A DNA stretch of 64,000 bases from contig NC_079483.1 of assembly GCF_026230105.1 (NCBI RefSeq), positions 9,541,312 to 9,605,311 on the forward strand, read 5' to 3'. The notes beneath the pieces were generated by a model, which saw nothing but the letters and a program-made list of their open reading frames with translations, was not told the DNA's origin and did no database searches. This document shows, in pieces, positions 12,800-23,291 of the stretch; position 1 is the first letter of the stretch; each line of letters opens with the position of its first letter. The translations under genes and the position numbers were made by a program. This stretch comes from Diorhabda sublineata. Lineage: Eukaryota > Arthropoda > Insecta > Coleoptera > Chrysomelidae.

Positions 12800-15270
12800 A
12801 TTTAAAACCTTTTAATTTGCAATGAAAATGGGAACTTTTTTGAACCGTTTAGGTCTTATTAGGACTCTTCAGTACAAGTTATTAAAATTTTGTTTCAAAT
12901 TTACAATTTGTACTGGATATCATTTGATCCTTATTCCATAATAAAAACAGAATTGTAAAACTGTCCTTTTCCAAGATTTTCTCAAATTTTAATACTTTTT
13001 TTAACAAATTATATCACTCGTAAACTATTCACTGTCTGTACTTCTTTTTTTATTGCAATCACTTGTCTTATGTGTTTTTCTATTATTTTCATACATTTAT
13101 AACTTTCAATATTTTCTCAAATTGTATCACTGTATAAATTATGACATTTGCAAACTATTTATTACTTGTACATTTTTCTTTTATTGCATTCTGAATCACC
13201 CTATATATTTTTTTGTTATTTCCCCTGAAAAACGTGACATTATTGACTTTATTAGTTTGTTATGAAAATGGGAAATTTGTAGACTTATTCAAGTCTTAAT
13301 GGGACTCTTCAGCACATTACATTATTCCAAATATTATTATATTTGAATAAATAAAAAACAAAATTGTAAAAGACATTTTATGTGAAATGTCACTTTTCCT
13401 AATATTTTATTCAATAGCTTGACATTTTTTATCAAATTGCATCATTCTTAAAATATTTTTTGTCAAATTGCAAACTATTCTTTACTTTTACAATTTTTTC
13501 TTTCTTTTTATTGCAGCACATAACCTAGTAAAATATTTAAAACTCCAAACTGCTGGTCTTCGAGTCATTTTATGATTTCGTCTCATTTCTTTTTATCTTT
13601 ATAACTTCTTAATCACCCTATATGTTTTTTCGGTTGTGTTATATTTACCTCGACAAACATGACAGTGACATTATCGATTACGATAATATCTTTTAGTTGG
13701 AAACGAAAATGGGAAATTTGTAGACCTGTTTAGGTCTTAATAAGACTCTTCAGTACAAGTTATATGTTCTTTTGTTCAAAATATATAATTTAAACTGGAA
13801 ACCACTTGGATACTGTTTGATTTTAGGATCCTAACATAATTCCAAATTCTTTTATATTTAAATAAATATAAAATAGAATAGTAAGAGACATTTTGTTATC
13901 AAATTACGTCATTTTTAAAATATTTTTGTCAAATTTCAAACTATTCTTTGTTTTTGCATGTTTTCTTTCCTTTCATTGCAGCACGTGACCTATTAAAATA
14001 TTTAAAACTCCAAAATGGTGTTTTTTGTCTTATTTTATTATTTTAATTACTTCTGAAACACCCTATATGATGGTTCTGTTCTATTTCTCCCGAACAACGT
14101 AACAGTAACACTATATATTCTGCATTATATAAGTTGTAATGAAAATGGAAATTTTTTTGACCTGTTTATGTCTTATCGAGGCTCTTCAGCACAATTATAA
14201 ATGAAAATTTATAATCTGTACCGGAAACCGCTTATTTTTTTTTTCTAATAGTGTGACATTTTTTATCAAATTATGTCATATGTATAAAGTCTTTTAGTTG
14301 ACTCTACGTTCGGTATTTCTTTGTACATCCTTTACCATTTTCTCCAGTGCCCATCTAATTGAATATGTATTTGTACCAATGCTCAGTGGATCAAAATTCG
14401 ATTTCGTTTTCTACTAAAGTACAATGTTCCTTTCATTTTTTAACGCAATAAGTTTGATTTTAATTTATAGAATTGAAGATATATTTAAATACGGTTAACG
14501 CAAAGTTGCCAAATTTTTAATCATAGAAGATATAAAATATAATAATATATTAATTTTAGTCCAATTTATTCTTCATTTTTATATGTTTAAAGATAATATT
14601 ATTTTTAATACCTATTTAGAAGTAAAGTTTCAGAATTTCAAGGTAGGTGAAATTGTTAAAAGCTCGAATTTCCCACTAAAATTATCATTTTTCGAATACA
14701 GACCGTTTTTTTTTTCCTAAAAAATTGTCATTACATTCCAAATGGGTGTTAAAAATACCACATTATCTATTTTTTCCATGAAAACATTATTTATAAGGTA
14801 AATGTTGAAGTAGGTTCATAATTTTTAAGTAAATAAAGCATGACAAATATTATATTGTCCAAAAATTGTAATTAACTATACAGGATGTAATGAAAATATA
14901 TTAATTATACTATATACGAGGGTGAAACAACAAGATTGCGGATAAAAAAATCATTTTATATATCAATTCAAATTGTATATATTTTCTCAAACGTTTTTCA
15001 ATTTTTTTACCACTTTCAAAATCAAGGTTATCAAAATAGGTATTTTCACAATTTGAAACAAGAAATAGTCACTCTGGTATTAATTTGGAGGAAAGGACGG
15101 CCTAATTCATGGATTTTTATCATCTAGTCATTCTTGCGTGTTTTCTATTAAATAATCATAAGTTATAGATCTTTTTATGCCTCATCGGGACTCTTCAGTA
15201 CAAGTTATATATCAAAATTTATAATCTAGACCGGAAACCACTTTCTTAATTTTTTTCTAACAGTGTGTAA
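12800..15270. repeat. Diverged ~440-bp satellite array
   Basis: A block reading GAAAATGGGAAATTTGTAGAC, then GGTCTTAAT-like text, then GGACTCTTCAG recurs near 12822, 13264, 13709 and 14142, about 440 bp apart. A further ACTCTTCAGTACAAGTTATA copy lies near 15190. Each unit also carries a CTCCTGACAAATGTGACAGT-like segment before the GAAAATGG block. Copies are strongly diverged and the last interval is about twice as long. The short open frames within the array (12566-12805, 13053-13265) are satellite sequence and not genes. Confidence 0.75.
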
Positions 15271-16552
15271 TTTTTTCTGTGGAATAGTCTTCATTCTCTC
15301 AACATAGAACAGTATAAAGACTTTCAATTGACTCTAGAAAAGAAAATTATGGTTCTAATTGGTTTGAAAACTTTCTTACAATCTGGAGAAGTTGTAGTAA
15401 ACCTAAAAAGAAATGAGATTTATTTTTTCACGAACAATGTTTTCCCCTTAGAAGTATACCAGCGAGGTAGCCATATACCTGAGGAGTCGTTGTTCATTCT
15501 ATTGATAGTAGCACTGAAAGTCTTTAACTAATTGTCTGTCAAAATTAAATGTACACTTTCAACGTTTTCGTTAGTTTTTGAAGGTCTTTCTGAGCGAAAA
15601 TGTGCCAATAAAAAACTCCATTTTCCTTGTTTCAATTTTACAAAAATTATACTTGCAGATTCACCAACTTTATAACACGAAAAATGATTGCTCGAAGTAG
15701 CTTTAAACTCCAATGTCTGGAACTTCACTGGTTGTATTGTAAAAAATAATTTATAAGTTGTACAGAGTCAAAATACACATCCAGGAAGTCTAGCACAACG
15801 TAATAGAAAAAATGTTGCAAAGTCTCAATATTGTTCTTGTGCAAGCACTTGATGATCAGTTTTTTTATTGTTAAATGTGAAACTCTCTCGATTTTAAGAT
15901 TTTCTTTTTAAATATCTTTCTTATCATCCCTGATGTGTAAATTGTTTTGTTATTGTCACTTTGGTCTCCCTCGTACACTTTTTCTTGTATTTTTGACTTT
16001 CACATTTTTGTCGATTATTATACTTGGTATTATTTTTTTCTATCTCTGATGTATTTTTCTGTTTCAACCTAATTGAAATATATTTTTTCTTCTGTTTCAT
16101 TTGTGATATCCTCCACATGTCATCAATTTATCATTTAGGTTTGATTTTAGAGTCTTCTTGAATTTTAAAATCCTCATAGATCGAAAATAAATATTATCGA
16201 TTCTTTACCTCAAATTTGCACACTAATATTTTCACAACACACTGTATATACCATTTGTTGGACAATGTTATTATTTAGTATTAACAGAATATTAATATTT
16301 TAAAAGACCACTATATTTTACAGAGAATATATAATATAAAATTTTATAAATTATTTATAATTGTAAATGGTATTGTTGATGTTAGTGCCAAAATCTTATA
16401 CCTTCTGAAAATAAATTAAATAAACAATTTTCTCTGAGTTTTTTTTGTACAAAATATATCCGGAAATAAAAAAAAGTTCGATACTATTGTATATATACAT
16501 CAAAAAAACAAAAATTAAACTACATCGCGCGGGCTAAATCTCTGGAAACGGC

Positions 16553-16642
16553 GTAGCTTCGTTGAAATCTCGGCTGGTCGTTTCGATGTCCCGGGACAGA
16601 ATGAATTTCTCCTCGATTCCAAACGTCTCGCCTGGTTTCGTA
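16553..16642 (-). other. GC-rich island, possible terminal coding exon of unknown gene
   Basis: A ~130-bp island with several CpGs stands out from AT-rich surroundings. On the - strand a good 3' splice site (ATACGAAACCAG) at about 16643 precedes three frames open for 30 or more codons. The most protein-like reads ETFGIEEKFILSRD, then IETTSRDFNEATPFPEI, then stop. No upstream exon was found and I do not recognise the peptide. It could be the last exon of an unfound gene or a transposon fragment. Confidence 0.25.
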
Positions 16643-17076
16643 TAAGTATGAAAAGGTAAGAGGCAGGTATATTGGTTTTTCCCAAAAAGTGTTTCAAGTA
16701 TAACGGGGAGGTTTATTTAGTTGTACACTATTAGGACATAAATACCAGTTAGGGATGGAAGGATTATTGTGTACCTGTATTAAGTCTTTCTACGGTGTAA
16801 TCGTCGTATATTTAAAAATATATTTTGTGTTGTTGTTCTACCTCAAAAAAACAAATTTTTCTCAAATGTAGCTATTTTTCTGGTGTTTTTCATCCAAATT
16901 CCCTACTCCTTCGAGGTACTTAAGCCTATATTGCTATAACCAACAGGACATTCGCATAGTAGATCCTTTGGTGTCTCTATGGTGTCTTTGTTGTTTGTAA
17001 TGCGTATCGTATCAGTTTTTTGTTGGGTTATTTGCCAAATAAAATATCCACATCATCCGAGAAACTCTTAATCTAA

Positions 17077-17082
17077 TTTATT
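17077..17082 (-). terminator. Candidate poly(A) signal of SURF1
   Basis: TTTATT on the + strand, i.e. AATAAA on the - strand, 25 bp beyond the SURF1 stop codon at 17107-17109. Confidence 0.45.
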
Positions 17083-17106
17083 CAACACTATATAACGATT
17101 ATTTAT

Positions 17107-19730
17107 TTATTTGATGAACTTTTTATACCACATAAAACTAGTAGCACCACATAAACTAAACCAAGTCAAAATATATGACAAATGTTCATTTCTCAGAGAA
17201 ATTCTAGTTTGTCCTCCTATAGGTCCATTTGGAATATCAAAATCGTTGGTAGCATCTAAGAAAATTGGCGAAGCTCCAGTTACTGCCGTCATATGATTCA
17301 AATCCCTGAATAAAAAAATGATAAATGAAACTTTTTGTTTGCATTCATGAGTGGTACAAAAAAATATCACTAATTTTCATTTTGCAGAAAGATTTATTTA
17401 GAATTCAAAATAGATTTGTAATTATTTTATCGTGTAGTGTAATGAATCATTCTGTAATCGTTCCATACAAAATAACAGAGTGATGCTGAAATTCGTAACG
17501 AAAGTTCACCCATGGGGGACCTAATTAGCTTTCAGTTTTACATTATCCCAATTTCTAAAAACATAAACCTCAAGATAAGTTAAAATAATAACAAATCCAT
17601 ACAAGTGTTTTCAATTTTTTAGATAAAATATTCTTAGATATCAATCTAGAAGCAAAAAAAATTTAAAATAGATGTCGGTTAATATGATAAACAAAAATTA
17701 AAATGACCTGTATAATAAGGAGTAACAAATATATTGAAAGTACAGAAGATGAAATAATAATTGCAAAATAGTTAAAAGGATGAAGAAAATAGACTACGAG
17801 TAAAATAAAAATATACTGGAATACAAAATTATTGACATGACATTATTGGTGTGGAAACACAACTGTAACATATGCAGCACAAAATTGGACGATGGAAACG
17901 GAAACCTGAGAGTAATAGCAGGAAAAACTAAGTGTGGGCAAAATGAAGAACAAACACATTGGAAAAGAAAAAATAAAAGAATAAACGTCAAAAAATAATG
18001 AACAAGACAAAACTTATACACATATAGAGAGAATACAGACAGATCAATTGAAAAGATAAATTTCAAGCAGGAAAAATGATTAGGAATTAAAAAAAGGAAG
18101 CAAGAATGAAATGAGTAAACTAAATTAAAGAACTGGAGATCAAAAAAGAAAAACGTAATAGGTTAAACATTAACATACTTAGTAGAAAACTGGACAATGA
18201 ATATGAGTACCCGAGAGAAATAGCAGGAAAAACTAAGACAAAATAAAGAACTAAAGCATTCGAAAAGGATCAATATCAGAATTAATGATAGAAAAAATAA
18301 TAAACAAGACAAAATATTGCAAGAATTAATTGACAAGAAAAACTGCAGACAGGAAACATCATTTAAAAAATGAAGGAAGAAATCATTAAATGGGTATCCC
18401 AAATTAAGTGCCTAAACAGATAGGAGGTTTTTAAAATGTGGAATTTTGAGAGTTCTATGGACAGCAAGAAAAAACCGAAGAAGAAACTACTGGACACAAT
18501 ATTTTCTTCAACTTTTGATAGAACGAAACATAGAGGGAAGAGAGGGATTGGGCAGAAAGAGGATGTCGTTGCTACTCAATATTAAAAATTTGATAGCACT
18601 ACAGGCGAATTAATTCATACCACCAGAGACAGGATAAAATGGCCAGAAGTGATCGCAAACATCGATTAATTGACAGCAGAAGAAGTGACCAAGTCTCCCT
18701 ATCCCTCTGATCAAGTGTCCCCTTTTATGGACGTGTTTTATTATTAAACATTATCAAAAATAATTAATAATACGATATTTTCATTTACAAAATGGCTGCA
18801 AATGTGTTTAAAATACCGAAAGACACATTGTGTAAAACATAGATAAAATAAGATTATGATTTTTGTGATCAACTGTCCCCCATCTCCCCTACATAACATC
18901 ACAATTAACTTCAACTTCAATATATAAAATAATTTTACCTATAAAAATAGATGTTACTTCCTTCTCTATTTTTCATGGTGAAATTAGGTCTAGGTTCATG
19001 AGTTCTTAATATACCGATTACATCCACAACTCCATTAACTTGACCTTCTTGTCTAGTTTTTGGATCTTTGAGTTTATTAGGTACCCATCCTCTATTTATC
19101 AATATAGTATCACTAAAATATTTGAATTTAAAAGCAATCTTCACTCAATAATGAAAAATACTAAAAGCATTACTCTCTATTTTCCAACTTAAATGGAGTG
19201 ACAACCAAATAACCCTGAGTCGTATTTGCACTTCCGGATACGAGTGAACTTTTTGTAGAAGCATCACCTTTCACCAACACTGAACGGGGTCCAATGTATA
19301 ATTCTTTATCGTGAAGAAATTCACCTCTCACATGGATAGCTTTATATTCCAAATCCTTTAGATTATCCAAACTGAAATACTGATTATTTATTCATATTTT
19401 ATCAAGTAAAATTTTACATACTCCTCTGGTAATTTAACCGGATGACTGGCAGTTCTTTCTTGTAAATCTGCTATAAGTTGTTCTTTCCATTTTTTTCTTT
19501 GCATTTGCCAAACGCCTAACGAAAATGTTGTAGCGGGAATCACCTACAAATTTCAATATTAACTATGCGCCGTATACATTTTTGGATACATTTACTAAAA
19601 GAAACCAACCAAAAGGTCCAATTTTTTTTACATCAACTGATTTTATTTTCCTAGTATGCGTACAATAATGACGAGTTACACTTTGTTTCAAATTCAAGAG
19701 TTTCGAATGTTGCAATATTTTTAGAAACAT
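17107..19730 (-). CDS. Surf1: SURF1, cytochrome c oxidase assembly factor
   Basis: Five exons read on the - strand: 19730-19596, 19543-19422, 19371-19174, 19112-18939, 17305-17107; phases agree and the product is 275 aa, about the usual SURF1 length. The N-terminus is basic and Ser/Thr-rich, as in a mitochondrial presequence. GPFGWFLLVIPATTFSLGVW is the conserved first membrane segment, followed by QMQRKKWK. The intermembrane domain carries VRGEFLHDKELYIGPR, GYLVVTPF and ILINRGWVP. Near the C-terminus GPIGGQTRISLRNEHLSYI leads into the second membrane segment. In other organisms SURF1 sits in the inner mitochondrial membrane and helps build the COX1 module of complex IV. The long last intron (17306-18938) contains + strand retrotransposon debris. 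The gene is head to head with SRA1. The exon 4 boundary was chosen to keep phase; an upstream alternative would add about 10 residues. Confidence 0.93.
17850..18685 (+). mobile_element. Decayed RTE-like non-LTR retrotransposon tail
   Basis: In an intron of SURF1, antisense to it. Frame-broken translation near 18490-18670 reads RNIEGREGLGRKRMSLL, then ELIHTTRDR and VIANID. This matches the conserved tail of RTE/BovB-type reverse transcriptases, of the form IEGRRGxGRKxMSWLRNI. Upstream, an A-rich block is duplicated about 305 bp apart (near 17870 and 18180), each copy with the text AATAGCAGGAAAAACTAAG. Multiple stops and frameshifts show it is dead. Confidence 0.6.
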
Positions 19731-20475
19731 TTTAACGCCTCTTAGGAGTTGCTTTCGGACTTTTTAGTGATATTACTATATAATGCAATTTTTTTAAATC
19801 ATCTGTCTATCATTGCATCATTTAGTAAATATTTTCGTATACTAAATACTCAAAGAAAATCATGTAAACTCTAACCTAAATTTTATTTAAATGACATTTG
19901 AGGCTTATCATCAGTAGCTTTGTTTGATTGATTAATTCCGACTTCATTCAGGGTTCCTTTCTACTTCTTAAGAAATCAAATTACAATCAGTTATTTATGC
20001 GTAATACCAAATAGTGACAATTAAACTTAATTAACTGCTTATTAAACTCCTTTTAAAACTCTCATTTCGTAGATCGTATTTTGTAATTTACTCAAAAAAG
20101 TACAACAAATCACGGTAAAACTCCTAAACCAGTTCGTATTTAAAGATATGTGAGACCCGCTTCAAAAAATTAGTAGAACGTGTCCAGAATCAACAACACA
20201 GATCTAAAATAGGTTGCTGAGGATCAACAAACTTAACGTGCCTTCGAAAATACTAATTGATAATAACAGTATTTCTCATCTTGTTTCAGTTTTTCTCTAT
20301 AGATAGTTTCATATAATCATATTTTTCATACACTAGCCTTTTATTTTATAATTTCAATAAAACTATATAATTTTTTAAATAAAACTTTCGTTCAAGACAT
20401 GCGAACTGACATGACACCTCATCATAGAATCAAGATCTGTGGTCGTAGTAATTGTGGGGTTATGGGTTTTTGAAA
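19731..20475. promoter_or_regulatory. Head-to-head SURF1/SRA1 intergenic region
   Basis: The start codons of SURF1 (- strand) and SRA1 (+ strand) face each other across 745 bp, so both promoters must lie here. This is deduced from the layout; I see no certain TATA box or initiator, and no repeat that I recognise. Confidence 0.5.
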
Positions 20476-20962
20476 ATGGATAACAAAGCGAAAGGTACAA
20501 AAGCTGTAATAGTACATATAGATTTTAATTTTCATATTTCTAGTTCCTCCAGGCTGGAATGATCCACCCATGTTAAATTATAGTGCATCTAATCCACCAC
20601 CAAAATCACGGATAACAAACAAACGGATAGCTTTTCCTCTGAATAGCACAAGTAATAATTCTGGTACCGCATTACCAAAGCCGTTAAGCAACCTTCCCCC
20701 AATGGTGACAGAGAGCGTGGATAAATCAATATCGAAGGAAATTATTGAGCAAACATTAAGTAGGTTACTACCTTCTGAAGAAAATAAACATTTTCATGAC
20801 ATATGGAACAGTGATGTACCAGAAGAATTTGTTAAGGAAGTTCATTTAATGACAAATTGTTTAACGAAAAATGACAAAGAAGGTGCAATAACTCATAAAA
20901 AAAAACTTTTGTCAGAGTATAAATCAATATGTGATATTTGGTTGAAAGATTTCGTGTTTTAA
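20476..20962 (+). CDS. SRA1: SRA1-like protein (steroid receptor RNA activator family)
   Basis: Two exons, 20476-20494 and 20544-20962, joined in phase to give 145 aa. The start MDNKAK is followed by VPPGWNDPPMLNY, the hallmark N-terminal motif of SRA1 proteins. A proline/serine-rich linker follows (NPPPKS, LPKPLSNLPPM). Residues ~85-145 form the predicted helical SRA1/Sec31-type C-terminal domain (SEENKHFHDIWNSDVPEEF, then a Lys-rich helix). In mammals the locus makes both a coactivator RNA and a protein; whether the RNA role exists in insects is not shown by this sequence. It is shorter than the human protein (~236 aa), mainly in the linker. The intron is only 49 bp. Confidence 0.88.
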
Positions 20963-21036
20963 AGTGTTGAAAAAATGTTTGGAATGAAAATTTAATGATG
21001 TTTGGTTGTAGTGTTAAGTAATATGTATTTAACTGT

Positions 21037-21042
21037 AATAAA
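21037..21042 (+). terminator. Candidate poly(A) signal of SRA1
   Basis: AATAAA 75 bp after the SRA1 stop codon; it is the first canonical signal downstream. Confidence 0.5.
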
Positions 21043-21189
21043 TTGAAAGTTGTGAATTCATATGTGTATAATCATTATATATGACTGGAAAATTTTAAAT
21101 ATATTATGAAAAATGCACATTATTAATGAGATGTAATAAAACAAAACTACAGGCAATATAGCATTGAGGTTGATATGAAAATTATCATT

Positions 21190-21430
21190 GTTGCCAGATT
21201 TTCTCGACGATCTTAATGACTAAGTGTCAATTTTTTTCGAGATTCAGTGACATTCCTGCAAGACTTTCTTAGCAATCTTTCAACTATTGGACATATTCCT
21301 TTCCAGATTCAGTGACATTGTTGACAGACTTTCTTAAGGATCTTAATGACTAAGTGTCAATTTTTTTCGAGATTCAGTGACATTGTTGCCAGACTTTCTT
21401 GACGACCTTTGGACTAATTGACAAATTTTT
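21190..21430. repeat. Short-period tandem repeat
   Basis: The phrases CAGTGACATTGTTGCCAGA and TTAATGACTAAGTGTCAATT followed by a T-run and CGAGAT recur several times with units of about 60 and 120 bp. At least four partial copies are visible. Confidence 0.65.
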
Positions 21431-21595
21431 TTCATATCCTTTAAAATAGTGGTGGATGGCTGCACAGCAAAGTATTTTAGCAAAAAAACTGGCACGAACG
21501 AAAATTGTTAAATAAAAATGGAAACAAAACCAACAAAACATCAATCTCAAGCAAAATGGCGTTTTGCATTTCATTCAATGCAACTTTAATAAGAA

Positions 21596-21598
<3 letters not shown>

Positions 21599-21653
<55 letters not shown>
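21599..21653. repeat. (TA)n microsatellite
   Basis: An uninterrupted run of about 27 TA dinucleotides. It accounts for the Tyr-Ile repeat in the - strand open frame there. Confidence 0.97.
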
Positions 21654-21657
<4 letters not shown>

Positions 21658-23291
21658 AGATTCATTTTCGACTACTAGTAATATATGATTTTTTAGCGAT
21701 TTTATTTTTCATAAGTTGATGACGGTTGCCTGAAAAGTTTGCGATCTCAACCTGAAGATGTCATCACTTATCAAAACACACTGGAAAATATGTTTTCACG
21801 TGCACTGAAATACCCCCATTAAATTTGCAATTGATGAAAAACTAAACTAAAGGGCCCCTGTCATAAATCACGTATCCTTAAATGATCAATTGAGCGATAT
21901 CGAATTGTCAAAATCAGCTGATACCTATTTAAAAATGGCCGCCGTAGGGTGAATAAATGCTTTACCGTAAGTCTCTGTGTAGTTTGTGAAGTTATTGGTT
22001 GGATTTCACAACTTATTATTTCCAGTTTTATTGCAAAAGGCTTTTTAAAAAGTTGTCACTTGATGAAGTGCCAAATTCCTTCCGGAAATGTGGTTTTGAG
22101 AGTATAGGTAACCGGAAAATATAGTCTGAAAAACAAGCTCTTTTCATCTAACATGAAAAAGGGGCAACTCCACCTAAAGCTATTAGTTTGTCCTTGTGTT
22201 TCATAAACTTGAATACATCAATCAAACTCCAACAAAAAAATAAGTTTTCTAAATTTTGTGAATTCATTGAAAACATACTAAATAAAGTGTAAAAATACTC
22301 AGTTTCAGCTGTATATTTTTCACCGAAACATATTTAACAAGTATCTGTGAACTCCTTTTAACATCACAAAAAAACAATACAAAACTAACACGGTACATAC
22401 GAGAAAATCGATTGCTTAACCCACGGCCGCCATTTTGACATATATCTTGGATTACCTCTAATAGGATTTGCGATGACATGAAAAACATTACCTCAAAGTT
22501 CGAAACTTTTACTCTATGTGCTCCTTGATTATCTTTGAGCTATTTGAAATATATTTTCCTCACAGAAGCATAACTTGTCCCTTTATTAAAAAAAAAAAAA
22601 CAAATTCGACGCCCCTTCCTAATATTGCATATCAGCATTACTTTTATATAAATGATAAGTCATGGGCACCACAAAATATAATGTTCTAAATTTCGCATGG
22701 TTAAGCATAATTATAATTAATTTTTATTATAAATTAGATACGCAGAGACGAATAAATTTGATAAGTAATAGTGATTAAATTTCAAATCGTAGTAGTCCAG
22801 TAACTTGTAACTTTTTTAAATTCGTTATTGAAATTATAGCTCATTTTAGTTAGTTTAGTAGTTTTTTTAGTAATGAAATTCAAGAAGTATAGTTTGAAAA
22901 TTTGTTAAAATATTACATAAAAAGTATGATCAAGCTTCAAAAAGAGCAACTAGCTTTACACGACTTGGTGCATGTTTAGTTGCCTATATTAAACTTATTT
23001 ATAAATTAAACAATCAATAAAAAAATATTAATTAATGATTTAATGTTTATTGTTTCTCTGGTTCACTGCGTGTAGTGATTAATACTTAAAAGCAACAACT
23101 ATAGAAAGCACGAAAGTACTAATTACACTTCTATAGACTAAGGTAAGGTGCACATCTCGTCCGCATAGGTTCGCACTTGCGTGTTGTTTATGACAGAATA
23201 TATAAGGTTATAATTATTTGGGTTGGGAGTTCAAGTTTTCTTTGATTTGGTTTGGATGTGTGAGTGTTGTGTATAAATTGCAGTAAAAATT

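Larger units (their letters stand above)
15271..17106. other. pins-SURF1 intergenic region
   Basis: AT-rich and convergent between the pins 3' end and the SURF1 3' end. Open frames at 15328-15531 and on the - strand at 15528-15728 and 15924-16118 match nothing I know and lack splice context. The only sequence with distinctly higher GC is the island at 16515-16645, listed separately. Confidence 0.5.
20963..23291. other. SRA1-lace intergenic region
   Basis: No gene recognised. It holds the SRA1 3' end, a short tandem block (21190-21430) and a (TA)n tract (21599-21653). Near 21722 GACGGTTGCCTGAAAAGTTT resembles a mariner terminus. Open frames on the - strand near 21374-21665 are produced partly by the TA tract; one at 22264-22488 is unsupported. 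The lace promoter must lie near its right end; 23150-23180 has a small CpG-bearing stretch. Confidence 0.5.

Noticed and set aside
15328..15531. 67-aa frame in the pins-SURF1 spacer
   Set aside because: No recognisable domain, no splice sites tied to a neighbour, and it directly adjoins the satellite array.
21374..21665. Two - strand open frames near the TA tract
   Set aside because: One is encoded by the (TA)n microsatellite itself; the other has no similarity that I recognise.
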